From Blautia faecis (lineage in GTDB: Bacteria > Bacillota > Clostridia > Lachnospirales > Lachnospiraceae): 48,607 nt of DNA. Both the position numbers and the translations under genes were made by a program. Position 1 is the stretch's first letter, and each line of letters starts with the position of its first letter. Location: assembly GCF_020554845.1 (NCBI RefSeq), contig NZ_JAJCIA010000031.1, positions 1-48,607 on the forward strand, written 5' to 3'. Under the pieces are notes generated by a model. The model searched no databases, was not told the origin of the DNA, and saw only the letters and a program-made list of their open reading frames with translations. Shown one piece after another: positions 8,405 through 17,428 of the stretch.

Positions 8405-9023
8405 TCGAAAAAAAATCGGGATCATGGGCGGTACCTTTGATCCCATCCATATGGGACATCTGATCCTGGGTGAGCAGAGCTATGAGCAATTCCAGCTGGA
8501 TAAGGTTCTGTTTATGCCTTCCGGCAACCCGCCTCATAAACGGGACCGTGCTGGCAGAGCCTCTGATAACCAGCGTGTGGATATGGTCCGGCTTGCAATT
8601 GAAGATAATCCCCATTTTGAGTTGTCTCTTGCAGAAATGCACGAGACCGGGTATACCTATACCTATCGCACTCTGGAAGAGCTAAAAGAATACAATCCGG
8701 ACACAGACTATTATTTTATCATTGGTGCAGATTCTCTTTTTGCTTTTGACGAATGGATGGAACCAGAGCGGATCTGTCGGGCCTGTACTCTTGTGGTGGC
8801 TGTCCGGGATCATGCGTCCTACGCTGAACTGAATCGGGAAATCCAGCGTCTTTCTGCAAGGTACAACGGAAATTTTGCCCTTTTGGATACTATGAATATT
8901 GATGTGTCCAGTCATCAGATCCGTCAGTGGATTTCAAAAGAAAAAAGTCTGAAATATTACGTCCCGGATAAGGTGATTTCTTACATGAAAGAGAATGGAA
9001 TTTACAGAAAGAAGGAAGTCTGA
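8388..9023 (+). CDS. nadD: Nicotinate-nucleotide adenylyltransferase
   Basis: NadD makes nicotinate adenine dinucleotide in NAD synthesis. The nucleotidyl-transferase motif GGTFDPIHMGH is at residues ~14-24 and the C-terminal SSHQIR signature is present. The only start that keeps the first beta strand (KKIGIMGG) is TTG 8388, inside the end of yhbY; ATG 8424 would delete that strand. The ribosome binding site is weak (purine-rich AAAGAGAAAAAG), as expected of coupling to yhbY. Confidence 0.93.
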   Translation: MNCQNNRKKIGIMGGTFDPIHMGHLILGEQSYEQFQLDKVLFMPSGNPPHKRDRAGRASDNQRVDMVRLAIEDNPHFELSLAEMHETGYTYTYRTLEELKEYNPDTDYYFIIGADSLFAFDEWMEPERICRACTLVVAVRDHASYAELNREIQRLSARYNGNFALLDTMNIDVSSHQIRQWISKEKSLKYYVPDKVISYMKENGIYRKKEV

Positions 9024-9025
9024 CC

Positions 9026-9631
9026 ATGGCAGATTACGATTTTGCAAAAATTGAAAAAAAACTTTCCAAATACCTGGATGAGGATCGTTTTCAGCATACC
9101 ATGGGCGTTATGTACACCAGCGCATGTCTGGCTATGGTCCATGGATATGATATCAAAGATGCACAGGTGTCCGGTCTTCTTCACGATTGCGCCAAATGCA
9201 TTCCCAATAAGAAAAAACTGAAGATGTGCAGCGAACACAATATTCCGGTTTCCGATTTTGAGAGAAGTCACCCGTTTCTTCTCCACTCCCGTCTTGGAGC
9301 TTATATTGCTCACGAGAAATATGGGATTGACGATCAGGAGATTCTTTCTGCCATCAATTATCACACAACTGGCAGACGTGAAATGAGTCTTCTTGAAAAG
9401 ATTATTTATATTGCAGATTATATTGAGCCCATGCGTTATAAAGCAAGCCGTTTACCGGAAATTCGCAAACTTGCGTTTGAAGACCTGGATGAGTGTATGT
9501 ATGAGATCCTAAAAGATACCCTGGAGTATCTGGAAGAAGATTCTGCCGATGATATTGAGCCAACTTCCAAGGAGGCTTATATTTATTATAAAGAATTGCA
9601 TAATAAGCGTAATAACGTATCTGATAATTAA
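9026..9631 (+). CDS. yqeK: HD-domain protein YqeK (Ap4A hydrolase type)
   Basis: YqeK proteins are HD-superfamily enzymes that cleave diadenosine tetraphosphate symmetrically. Metal-binding motifs are visible: H in RFQHTMGV, HD in GLLHDCAK, H in HPFLLHSR and H in INYHTTGR. The 201-residue length is normal. It starts 3 bases after nadD with AAGGAAG upstream, the standard nadD-yqeK pair. Confidence 0.93.
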   Translation: MADYDFAKIEKKLSKYLDEDRFQHTMGVMYTSACLAMVHGYDIKDAQVSGLLHDCAKCIPNKKKLKMCSEHNIPVSDFERSHPFLLHSRLGAYIAHEKYGIDDQEILSAINYHTTGRREMSLLEKIIYIADYIEPMRYKASRLPEIRKLAFEDLDECMYEILKDTLEYLEEDSADDIEPTSKEAYIYYKELHNKRNNVSDN

Positions 9632-9825
9632 TACTCCGCATATACTGGCGAATATTTTTACTATTTACAATTAACATTCTACGAGATGCGAGATATTTCG
9701 CACGAGCGAAGGCCAGGTACCACCTGACAGAGGATATTATTTCACTTTTAAAGCCTTTTGTTCTCGCAGGAATTTAAAATAATATTAGGTCAGTATAAGC
9801 ATTATTAAGAAAGGAGCAGATCAGA
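9632..9825. other. Intergenic region before rsfS
   Basis: These 194 bases hold no gene. Inverted repeats are visible: TGCGA/TCGCA, CAGGT-ACC-ACCTG, and ATATTATTT with AAATAATAT about 40 bases apart. They may be leader structure for rsfS, but I recognise no known RNA family. Confidence 0.4.
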
Positions 9826-10194
9826 ATGAGTACAGTAAGTACAGAGAAAATGATGGCACAGATTGCCTGCAAGGCAATTGATGATAAAAAGGGACAGGAT
9901 ATTAAGGTAATTGATATTCATAATGTTTCTGTAATTGCAGATTATTTCGTAATCGCAAGCGGTACAAACTCCAATCAGGTTCAGGCGATCGTCGATAATG
10001 TGGAGGAGCAGCTTGGACGTGCTGGCTTTGAGGCGAAGCAGATTGAGGGAAACCGCAATTCCAGCTGGATTCTCATGGATTACGGCGATGTGATCGTGCA
10101 TGTGTTTGATGAGGAAAACAGACTTTTCTATGATCTGGAGAGAATCTGGAGAGATGGAAAGGTTCTGGAGATGGACGCGTTTTTAGAGAAATAA
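9826..10194 (+). CDS. rsfS: Ribosomal silencing factor RsfS
   Basis: RsfS binds L14 and blocks subunit joining when nutrients run low. The 122 residues show the family pattern: DIKVIDIHNVSVIADYFVIASG, then EGNRNSSWILMDYGDVIVHVF. The start at 9826 follows AAAGGAGC. A bidirectional terminator follows the stop. Confidence 0.95.
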   Translation: MSTVSTEKMMAQIACKAIDDKKGQDIKVIDIHNVSVIADYFVIASGTNSNQVQAIVDNVEEQLGRAGFEAKQIEGNRNSSWILMDYGDVIVHVFDEENRLFYDLERIWRDGKVLEMDAFLEK

Positions 10195-10259
10195 AAAAGT
10201 CCCCTTTGGTAAACAAATTGTCTGGAAACAGCAATTGTTTGCTAAAGGGGAAATTTTTT
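10193..10259. terminator. Bidirectional terminator between rsfS and lexA
   Basis: CCCCTTT...AAACAATTG-type arms pair across 10201-10250, giving a long stem with small internal mismatches. An A run precedes it and a T run (10254-10259) follows, so it can end both the rsfS transcript and the convergent lexA transcript. Confidence 0.85.
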
Positions 10260-10263
10260 ATGA

Positions 10264-10884
10264 CTATTGGTAAAAACGCATGACACCAAATACTTTACCC
10301 AGAATCTGGATTTCTCCTGTAATGATAATGGGATCCATAGTGTCATTCTCTGGCTGAAGGCGGTAGTAGCCCTTCTCCTTATAGAAGGTCTTCACTGTGG
10401 CAGAATCCTCTACCAGGGCAACTACAATGTCGCCGTTATCTGCAGTTGGCTGCTGCTTTACCAGAACCTGATCACCATCGAAGATTCCTGCATTGATCAT
10501 ACTGTCGCCTTTTACCTTCAGTATGAAGCTCTGTTCATTGGGCATAAATTCTGCCGGGATGGGGAAGTAGCCATCTACATTCTCTACAGCCAGAATAGGC
10601 TGTCCGGCGGCTACGGTACCTACAAGCGGAACATTGACCACTTCACGGCGGACAAGATTGAAATTGTCATCAATGATCTCTATGGCTCTTGGCTTCGTGG
10701 CATCGCGGCGGATGTATCCGTTCTTCTCAAGAGCTTCCAGATGGGCATGAACAGATGATGTAGACTTCAGATTTACAGCTTCACAAATCTCACGAACTGC
10801 TGGCGGGAATCCGCGGTTCAGAATCTCACTTTTAATATATTCTAAAATTTCCTGCTGTTTTTTGCTGATTTTACCATATGTCAT
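10264..10884 (-). CDS. lexA: LexA repressor, SOS regulator
   Basis: LexA represses DNA-damage genes and cleaves itself when RecA is active. The 206-residue protein has an N-terminal winged helix (ISKKQQEILEYI, FPPAVREICEAVNLKSTSSVHAHL), the AG cleavage site in VAAGQPIL, the catalytic serine in KGDSMI and the lysine in TVKTFYKEKG. ATG at 10884 has GGAGG upstream; a further in-frame ATG at 10911 precedes that site and is rejected. A promoter and an SOS-box-like sequence lie upstream. Confidence 0.96.
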   Translation of the reverse strand: MTYGKISKKQQEILEYIKSEILNRGFPPAVREICEAVNLKSTSSVHAHLEALEKNGYIRRDATKPRAIEIIDDNFNLVRREVVNVPLVGTVAAGQPILAVENVDGYFPIPAEFMPNEQSFILKVKGDSMINAGIFDGDQVLVKQQPTADNGDIVVALVEDSATVKTFYKEKGYYRLQPENDTMDPIIITGEIQILGKVFGVMRFYQ

Positions 10885-10920
10885 AAGAGTTTTCCTCCGA
10901 AATTCATTCAACTTTTTCTT

Positions 10921-10973
10921 ATCATACCATATTTTTCTTAATTAAGCAAACAGATATTCTGAAAATATGTTCG
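10921..10973 (-). promoter_or_regulatory. lexA promoter with SOS-box-like operator
   Basis: On the minus strand TTGCTT and TATGAT (10921-10926) are 17 bases apart. Upstream of the -35, CGAACATATTTTC (10961-10973) resembles the Gram-positive SOS box CGAACN4GTTYG, with a weak second half. It probably allows autoregulation of lexA and could also act on the divergent gene. Confidence 0.5.
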
Positions 10974-11117
10974 TTTTTTGATATGCAGGCTGTTCACAGC
11001 TTCCAGCTTTGTTCACACACTTTTCGTTTTCTTTTCCTTGTGTTCACCGGCAAAAAATGGTACAATTGTTTGGTATGAAAATTCAGAGCCCGACTCAAAA
11101 ACAAAGGGGGAATCCGC

Positions 11118-12533
11118 TTGTCCGAGAAGAAATCTAACAAGCCTGGCAAAATGGCAGGACTTTTTGTCCAGTTAAAGAACATATTCGGACTGAATATTGC
11201 CACCGTTGCTTTTGGTGTATTGTTATTATATATGATTTTTACTGCATTTTTACTTGTAACCTCCACACACATCGAATCTTACCAGGTTACCACAGGTCCT
11301 TTATCACGAAACGAGACCTACACTGGTATTTCTCTTCGGGAAGAGAGTGTTTTTAAGGCAGAATCCTCCGGTTATGTGAATTATTATGCCCGGGAGGGAA
11401 GTAAGATCAATGCCAACGGTGCTGTTTACGGATTAAGTTCCGGAAAAATTGCAGAAACCAAGTCTGCATTGACTGCGGACGAACTGGAGAAAATCCGCAG
11501 TTCTATGCTCAGCTTTTCCAAGGGATTTTCCGGAAGTAAATTTAACAACACCTACAGTTTTAAGAACCAGCTGGAGGGAAGCATCCTTCAGTATGAGGGA
11601 ATTTCCACTGACGGGAATGCAGATTCACAAGTAGTGACCATCGGTGGACAGAATATCTGTAAAGCCCAGGAAGACGGCATTATCCTCTATTCTATGGACG
11701 GTTATGAGAATAAGACTGTGGAGAACATTACAGCAGCAGATTTTGACCAGACTTCTTACCATGAAACGGATCTGAAGACATCCGAAAAGGTGCAGGCCGG
11801 AGATAACATTTATACAAATATTACCAGCGAATTATGGAGCCTGATCATTCCATTAAGCGACAAACAGGCCGCCAAGCTGGAGGGACGTTCCACCATTCGT
11901 GTGAAATTTCTCAAGGATGATATGACACAGAGCGGCGATTTTTCCATCATAAAAATCGATGGTAACAAATATGGAAAAATTGACTTCAGCCGCGGTCTGA
12001 TCCGCTATGCATCTGACCGTTTTCTGGATATTGAGCTGGTTACCAATACAGTAACCGGTCTTAAGATTCCCCTTTCCGCTATTGAATCCAAGGATTTTTA
12101 CGTAATTCCGGCAGAATATGCCACGACTGATCCTGACAGCGGAAGTGTAGGCTTTAACAAGATTTCCAAAGATTCCAGCGGAAATAACGTAAGAACCTTT
12201 ATCAATGCTACAATCTACGGTAAAGTTAAAATTGAGTCAGATGATGATTCTGCCGATGAAGCTTACAATTATTACGTGGATAGAAGCGCTTTTAAGGAAG
12301 GAGATGCTATTGTAAAAGATGACTCCAACCAGCGCTTTATTGTAGGCGAAACAGATTCTCTGGAAGGCGTTTACTGCATCAATCAAGGGTATGCGGTATT
12401 CCGTCAGGTAGATATACTGGATCAGAATGAAGAATATGCCATTATTTCCAGTAATACATCCTACGGACTTTCCCGCTATGACCGCATTGCCAGAGACTCC
12501 TCCCAGGTAAAAGAGCAGGATATTCTCTACTAA
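11118..12533 (+). CDS. HlyD-like membrane-anchored protein of the division cluster
   Basis: The 471-residue protein has one N-terminal membrane helix (NIATVAFGVLLLYMIFTAFLL) and a large extracytoplasmic part with biotinyl/lipoyl-like hairpins (KAESSGYVNYYAREGSKINANG), as in HlyD-type adaptor proteins. No partner transporter is nearby; it heads the ylmE-sepF-ylmH run, so a role in envelope assembly at division is possible but inferred. The start is TTG 11118 with GGGGG 8 bases upstream. No better start keeps the positively charged N-terminus. Confidence 0.75.
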   Translation: MSEKKSNKPGKMAGLFVQLKNIFGLNIATVAFGVLLLYMIFTAFLLVTSTHIESYQVTTGPLSRNETYTGISLREESVFKAESSGYVNYYAREGSKINANGAVYGLSSGKIAETKSALTADELEKIRSSMLSFSKGFSGSKFNNTYSFKNQLEGSILQYEGISTDGNADSQVVTIGGQNICKAQEDGIILYSMDGYENKTVENITAADFDQTSYHETDLKTSEKVQAGDNIYTNITSELWSLIIPLSDKQAAKLEGRSTIRVKFLKDDMTQSGDFSIIKIDGNKYGKIDFSRGLIRYASDRFLDIELVTNTVTGLKIPLSAIESKDFYVIPAEYATTDPDSGSVGFNKISKDSSGNNVRTFINATIYGKVKIESDDDSADEAYNYYVDRSAFKEGDAIVKDDSNQRFIVGETDSLEGVYCINQGYAVFRQVDILDQNEEYAIISSNTSYGLSRYDRIARDSSQVKEQDILY

Positions 12534-12567
12534 GTTTAACATATACTATTTTTAAGGAGGCTTATAA

Positions 12568-13272
12568 ATGTTAGCTGAAAATTTACAGCAGGTAAATGCA
12601 AATATTGAAAAAGCCTGTGCTGCTGTTTCCCGTGACCCAGGTGAAGTCACATTGGTGGCAGTAAGTAAGACCAAACCGGTCTCCATGCTTCAGGAGGCGT
12701 ATGATGCCGGTGCGTGTGTTTTTGGAGAAAATAAAGTGCAGGAGATCATGGATAAATATGACCAGCTGCCATCAGATATCCAGTGGCACATGATCGGTCA
12801 TCTGCAGCGCAATAAAGTAAAATATATTATTGACAAGGTTGCCATGATTCACTCGGTAGATTCCCTTCGCCTTGCCCAGACCATTGAGCAGGAAGCTGCA
12901 AAGAAAGATCTTGTTATGCCGATTCTGCTGGAAGTTAATGTAGCAGAGGAAGAAAGCAAATTCGGATTAGCGACGAATGAGGTGCTTCCTCTTCTTGAGA
13001 AAATCAGCATATTTTCCCATATAAAAGTGATGGGACTTATGACCATTGCCCCATTTGTGAAAAATCCAGAAGAAAATCGTGAAGTTTTTCGCACATTGAA
13101 GAAATTAAGTGTTGACATTAATGCAAAAAACATTAATAATGTTAACATGAGTGTTCTGAGTATGGGTATGACCGGAGATTATCAGGTTGCTGTCCAGGAA
13201 GGCTCAACCATGGTACGTGTGGGAACCGGTATTTTTGGTGAACGAAATTATGCCACACGGCAAGAAGATTAA
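12568..13272 (+). CDS. ylmE: YggS/YlmE-type PLP homeostasis protein
   Basis: This alanine-racemase-fold protein binds pyridoxal phosphate and keeps PLP levels balanced. The PLP lysine is in VAVSKTKPV (~residue 36), and FGENKVQE, WHMIGHLQRNK and LSMGMTGDYQVAVQEGSTMVRVGTGIFG motif positions are present. AAGGAGG precedes ATG 12568. It starts the ylmE-sepF-ylmH order known from Firmicutes. Confidence 0.94.
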   Translation: MLAENLQQVNANIEKACAAVSRDPGEVTLVAVSKTKPVSMLQEAYDAGACVFGENKVQEIMDKYDQLPSDIQWHMIGHLQRNKVKYIIDKVAMIHSVDSLRLAQTIEQEAAKKDLVMPILLEVNVAEEESKFGLATNEVLPLLEKISIFSHIKVMGLMTIAPFVKNPEENREVFRTLKKLSVDINAKNINNVNMSVLSMGMTGDYQVAVQEGSTMVRVGTGIFGERNYATRQED

Positions 13273-13287
13273 GATTGGAGATTGAAA

Positions 13288-13917
13288 ATGAGCGTTTTTG
13301 ATAAATTATTAGATTCTATTAAACTGAATGATGACGATTATGATGAAGATAATTATTTAGATGAGGATCTGATGGATGACGAAGAGGGGGATTTCTTTGA
13401 TGACGATCCCATGGATGACAAGCCTAAGAAGAAATTCTTCGAGAAATTCGGTCGTAAGAAAGAGGATGATTTGGCTGACGCAGATACTTCCTTTGACGAA
13501 GAACCTGTACATACAGCAACACAAAAGACTGCTGCCAAGGCTCCTGCGAAACAGCCAGCTGAGAAGCAGCGCCCTGTAGCTTCTTCCAAAATCACTCCGA
13601 TGAGAAGCAGCCGTCGTGCGAATCAGGCTTCTTCTATGGAGGTTTGTGTGATCAAACCTGCTTCCATGGAGGACACCCGGGAAATTGCAGACACACTTCT
13701 TGACAATGCAACTGTAATTCTGAATCTGGAGGGTATTGATGTAGAACTTGCACAGCGTATTATTGATTTTGCATCTGGCGCATGTTATTCCCTGAATGGT
13801 TCCCTTCAGAAGATTTCCAGCTACATCTTCGTACTTGGTCCCTCTTCTGTAGATATCACTGGTGATCTTCAGAATATTCTTGGCGGCGCTACACCTTCTG
13901 TAAGAGCTGGTTATTGA
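13288..13917 (+). CDS. sepF: Cell division protein SepF
   Basis: SepF bundles FtsZ filaments and ties them to the membrane. The 209 residues have an N-terminal helix for membrane binding (MSVFDKLLDSIKL), a long acidic linker (residues ~12-100, rich in D and E then A, K and P) and the C-terminal core (VCVIKPASMEDTREIADTLL, ILNLEG, FASGACYSLNG). GGAG 7 bases upstream supports ATG 13288 over TTG 13282. Confidence 0.94.
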   Translation: MSVFDKLLDSIKLNDDDYDEDNYLDEDLMDDEEGDFFDDDPMDDKPKKKFFEKFGRKKEDDLADADTSFDEEPVHTATQKTAAKAPAKQPAEKQRPVASSKITPMRSSRRANQASSMEVCVIKPASMEDTREIADTLLDNATVILNLEGIDVELAQRIIDFASGACYSLNGSLQKISSYIFVLGPSSVDITGDLQNILGGATPSVRAGY

Positions 13918-13922
13918 TTTTT

Positions 13923-14674
13923 ATGGATAAGGATGAATTTTTACTTAAGAGAATCCGGGAGCTGGCAAATCTCTCTTACCAGAGAGATATTGTCACCTTT
14001 ACGGATTTTCTTAACTTAAACGAACAAAATATGCTTGTTTCCCTTAAGCTTCATCAGATAGGCGTAGAGGTAAAGCTTTTCGGTGGCTATGAGCATGCAG
14101 AACGGCAGATGGCAGCTTTTTCCCCGGAGGCCTTGGTTTTTCCTGGGATTATCCTATTGACTGCCTGAAAATAGAGCCCAAGGCTCTTCGTTTTTCTGAG
14201 GAGCTTGGACATAGAGATTATCTTGGAGCGCTCCTGAATCTTGGAGTTGACCGCAGTGTAGTCGGTGATATCCTCATCAAGGATAAAGAAGCCTGGTTTT
14301 TCTGCCTTCATAAAATGTCTGACTTTTTTATTGAAAATCTTATTCGGGTAAAACATACTACCGTTCTGGTTTCCAGAGTAGAACAGGCAGAAGAGATTCC
14401 GGAACCTGAATTTGAAATGATAAATGGTACCTGCGCTTCTGTAAGGCTGGATGCTCTCATCGGGCTGGCTTTTCAGACGTCCAGAAGCAGCATGGTTTCT
14501 TTTATTGAAAGCGGTCTTGTGTTTGTAAACGGCAAACTGATCACCTCCAATGGATATGAGCCAAAAGAAGGCGATATTATTTCCGTTCGCGGCAAAGGAC
14601 GCTTTATCTATGATGGTGTATCCAGACAGACAAAGAAAGGACGCCTTGGTGTCCGCATTCGAAAATACGTATAA
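13923..14674 (+). pseudogene. ylmH: YlmH S4-domain RNA-binding protein, frameshifted
   Basis: YlmH-family proteins bind RNA through a C-terminal S4 domain and are linked to the ribosome. The reading frame breaks at the T run 14137-14141: frame 1 gives residues 1 to ~73 (MDKDEFLLKRIRELANLSYQ...FSPEALVFP) and stops at 14168. The -1 frame continues correctly (WDYPIDCLKIEPKALRFSEEL...) through an intact S4 domain (SVRLDALIGLAFQTSRSSM) to 14674. One lost base, a sequence error or slippage at T-TTT could explain it. The combined length of about 250 aa is normal for the family. It follows sepF by 5 bases. Confidence 0.85.
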
Positions 14675-14703
14675 ACAATAATACATTTGGAGAGGATTTA
14701 ACT

Positions 14704-15795
14704 ATGGCAGAAGAAAAATTACTTGTAAAACGTGACGGGGAGTTCTGTTATCCCATTTATTTTGAAAATGACTTTTCTTTTCTTTCACAGGCCTTGACAG
14801 ACGAAGGTCTTGCAGGGAAAAGCATGTGTATTGTTTCAGATTCCACAGTAGCACCTCTCTATGCAGACCAGGTGAAAGCAGAGCTTTTGAAAGTAACCGA
14901 TCATGTATGCCAGTTCACTTTCCCCGCCGGAGAAGCATACAAGAATCTTGATACCGTACAGGATCTTTTCCAGTGCCTTATTGAGAATGGGCTTGACCGC
15001 AAAAGTCTGGTGGTTGCTCTTGGAGGCGGAGTAACAGGAGACTTATCCGGCTTCGGTGCCGCAGCCTATCTTCGTGGAATTGATTTTATCCAGATTCCTA
15101 CCACGCTTCTGGCGCAGGTGGACAGCAGCGTAGGCGGTAAGACTGGCGTTGATTTCAGACAGTTTAAAAATATGGTAGGCGCTTTTCATCAGCCCCGCCT
15201 GGTTTATATGAACATGGCCACCTTGCAATCCCTCCCTAAGCGCGAATTTGGCTGTGGAATGGGTGAAATTCTAAAGACCGGACTAATTTGCGATAAAGAC
15301 TTTTTCGACTTTGTATGCGCAAATTACAAGATTATCCGCACTATGGATCCAGAAATGCTTGCCGTTATGATCCGAAAATGCTGTGCCATCAAAGCCGGGG
15401 TTGTAGAGCGAGATCCCAAGGAACAGGGAGAGCGTGCTCTTCTTAATCTTGGCCACACCATAGGACATGCAGTCGAAAAGCTGATGAACTTTAACCTTCT
15501 CCATGGTCAGTGTGTGGGAATCGGACTGGTTGCCGCAGCTGCCATTTCCAGGGAAAGAGGTCTCCTCACAAATGCTGAATATGAACAGATCTGCCATAGC
15601 CTTAAGCTTTACGACCTGCCTTTGTATGTGGAAGGACTTTCTCCCATGGACATTCTTGCAGCTACCAAAAAGGACAAAAAAATGGAACAGGGACAGATTA
15701 AATTTATTCTTATAGATGGTCTTGGAAAGAGTTTTATAGACAAGACAGTTTCGGATCAGGAGCTTCTTGTGGGAATTCACGCCATCTGCAGGTAA
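14704..15795 (+). CDS. aroB: 3-dehydroquinate synthase
   Basis: AroB converts DAHP to 3-dehydroquinate, the second step of the shikimate pathway. The 363-residue protein has the NAD-binding GGGVTGDLSGF, PTTLLAQVDSSVGGKTGV, and metal ligands in GMGEILKTG, LNLGHTIGHAVE and LLHGQCVGIG. It sits between ylmH and lspA, a place where divIVA often lies in related genomes. GAGAGG precedes ATG 14704, and lspA starts 7 bases after the stop. Confidence 0.96.
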   Translation: MAEEKLLVKRDGEFCYPIYFENDFSFLSQALTDEGLAGKSMCIVSDSTVAPLYADQVKAELLKVTDHVCQFTFPAGEAYKNLDTVQDLFQCLIENGLDRKSLVVALGGGVTGDLSGFGAAAYLRGIDFIQIPTTLLAQVDSSVGGKTGVDFRQFKNMVGAFHQPRLVYMNMATLQSLPKREFGCGMGEILKTGLICDKDFFDFVCANYKIIRTMDPEMLAVMIRKCCAIKAGVVERDPKEQGERALLNLGHTIGHAVEKLMNFNLLHGQCVGIGLVAAAAISRERGLLTNAEYEQICHSLKLYDLPLYVEGLSPMDILAATKKDKKMEQGQIKFILIDGLGKSFIDKTVSDQELLVGIHAICR

Positions 15796-15801
15796 TCAAT
15801 C

Positions 15802-16350
15802 ATGGAAAATAAAACAGCTTCAGACTACAATGATCTTCCACTAAAAGCACCTAAATTAAAAGGAATTCTGCTTATCCTTTTTCTGGTTCTTCTGGATCAG
15901 GGAACAAAGTATCTTGCAATCAGGTATCTGAAAGGAACCTCCGGGATTTCTCTTATTGATAATGTGTTAAACCTTCGTTACCTTGAAAACAGAGGCATGG
16001 CATTTGGCCTTCTCCAGAATAAGATTCTTTTTCTGGTGCTTACCTGTATTGTGTTTTTTGTGGCTATTATATATCTTTTTATAAAAGCACCTGCAACTGT
16101 TTATTATAGACCACTGCTTTATACAGCGGCAATTGTGTTCGCTGGAGCAATGGGGAATTTTATAGACCGTGTTTTCCGTGGATATGTGGTAGATTTTATT
16201 TATTTTTCCCTGATTGATTTTCCCACGTTTAATGTGGCAGATATTTACGTGACCTGTGGGATCACAGTGATGGTATTTCTTATGTTTTTCCGTTATAAAG
16301 AAGAAAATGATTTTGACTTTCTGAAACCGGGGAACAGATCTGCCAGGTAA
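15802..16350 (+). CDS. lspA: Signal peptidase II (prolipoprotein)
   Basis: LspA cuts the signal peptide from prolipoproteins in the membrane. The 182 residues show four hydrophobic helices and the family motifs LDQGTKYLA, NRGMAFG, GAMGNFIDRV and FPTFNVADIYVT; the catalytic aspartates are those of FIDR and NVAD. The ribosome binding site is weak and lies over the aroB stop, suggesting coupling. rluD follows, the usual partner. Confidence 0.96.
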   Translation: MENKTASDYNDLPLKAPKLKGILLILFLVLLDQGTKYLAIRYLKGTSGISLIDNVLNLRYLENRGMAFGLLQNKILFLVLTCIVFFVAIIYLFIKAPATVYYRPLLYTAAIVFAGAMGNFIDRVFRGYVVDFIYFSLIDFPTFNVADIYVTCGITVMVFLMFFRYKEENDFDFLKPGNRSAR

Positions 16351-16407
16351 ATTGATTTGTCTGATTTTTCATATACCGCGTAATTGAGAGAGGAGTTTTA
16401 CTGATAC

Positions 16408-17322
16408 ATGGAGCAATTGGAATTTACAGCAACCGAAAATGAAGCAGGAGTGCGCATAGACCGCTGTCTTTCCGATAAATATGAGGAACTTTCCCGTTCT
16501 TATCTTCAGAAGCTTCTGAAAGAACAAGGTGTTACCGTCAATGGGAAAGCAGTAAAAGCAAACTACAAAATACAGGCAGGGGATCTGGTTCAGACAACCC
16601 TGCCTGATCTGACTGAACCGGATATTCTTCCGGAAAATATCCCTTTGGACATTTTATACGAAGATGATGATGTACTGGTGATAAATAAGCCCAAAGGAAT
16701 GGTAGTCCATCCTGCAAATGGCCACACCAGCGGAACTTTGGTAAATGCTATTATGTACCACTGTCAGGGCAATCTGTCCGGTATTAACGGGGTTATGCGT
16801 CCTGGAATCGTCCACCGTATTGATAAGGACACTACAGGAGCTCTTCTTGTATGTAAGAATGACACGGCTCACCGTGATCTGGCCCAGCAACTGAAAGCGC
16901 ATACCATCAAGCGGCGTTACCGGGCTATTGTGGCAGGTAATCTTAAGGAAGATGAAGGTACTGTAGAAGGCCCGATCGGCCGTCACCCAATTGACCGGAA
17001 AAAAATGGCGATCAACTACAAAAATGGAAAAGACGCTGTCACCCATTATAAAGTCCTGGAACGTTTCGGGAATGCGACTTATATCGAGTGCCGCCTTGAA
17101 ACCGGTCGTACCCATCAGATCCGTGTACATATGACCAGCCTTGGACATCCTCTTCTTGGCGATGAGATCTATGGCTCAGGCAAAAATCCTTATCATCTCC
17201 AGGGACAGACTCTTCATGCCATGGTTTTGGGCTTTGTTCACCCAAGAACAGGAGAGTATATGGAATTTTCCGCACCTTTGCCAGAATATTTTCTCAATTT
17301 GTTAGAAAAATTAAGAAAATAG
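16408..17322 (+). CDS. rluD: RluA-family pseudouridine synthase (RluD type)
   Basis: This enzyme makes pseudouridine in 23S rRNA. The 304 residues carry an N-terminal S4 domain (RIDRCLSDKYEELSRSYLQKLL) and the catalytic domain with Asp in HRIDKDTTGALLV and the RTHQIRVHM motif. GAGAGGAG lies about 12 bases before ATG 16408, a long but acceptable spacing. It closes the rightward ylmE-lspA run. Confidence 0.94.
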   Translation: MEQLEFTATENEAGVRIDRCLSDKYEELSRSYLQKLLKEQGVTVNGKAVKANYKIQAGDLVQTTLPDLTEPDILPENIPLDILYEDDDVLVINKPKGMVVHPANGHTSGTLVNAIMYHCQGNLSGINGVMRPGIVHRIDKDTTGALLVCKNDTAHRDLAQQLKAHTIKRRYRAIVAGNLKEDEGTVEGPIGRHPIDRKKMAINYKNGKDAVTHYKVLERFGNATYIECRLETGRTHQIRVHMTSLGHPLLGDEIYGSGKNPYHLQGQTLHAMVLGFVHPRTGEYMEFSAPLPEYFLNLLEKLRK

Positions 17323-17352
17323 TTGTCAGTTTACCCTGATGTAGTGTATAAT
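17323..17352 (+). promoter_or_regulatory. Promoter upstream of the cytidylate-kinase-like gene
   Basis: TTGTCA (17323-17328) and TATAAT (17347-17352) are separated by 18 bases, giving a leader of about 70 nucleotides. The -35 overlaps the region just past the rluD stop. Confidence 0.7.
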
Positions 17353-17428
17353 AATCTTACAAAATTCCTATGAATTACCAGTCACGAAGTGAACAGTAAC
17401 AAAGGAATTGCAGAAGGGAGTGGCAGAT

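Noticed and set aside
9708..9728. Possible T-box-like GGTACC element before rsfS
   Set aside because: Only CAGGTACCACCTG is present; the T-box core, specifier loop and terminator are missing, and rsfS is not a tRNA-related amino acid gene.
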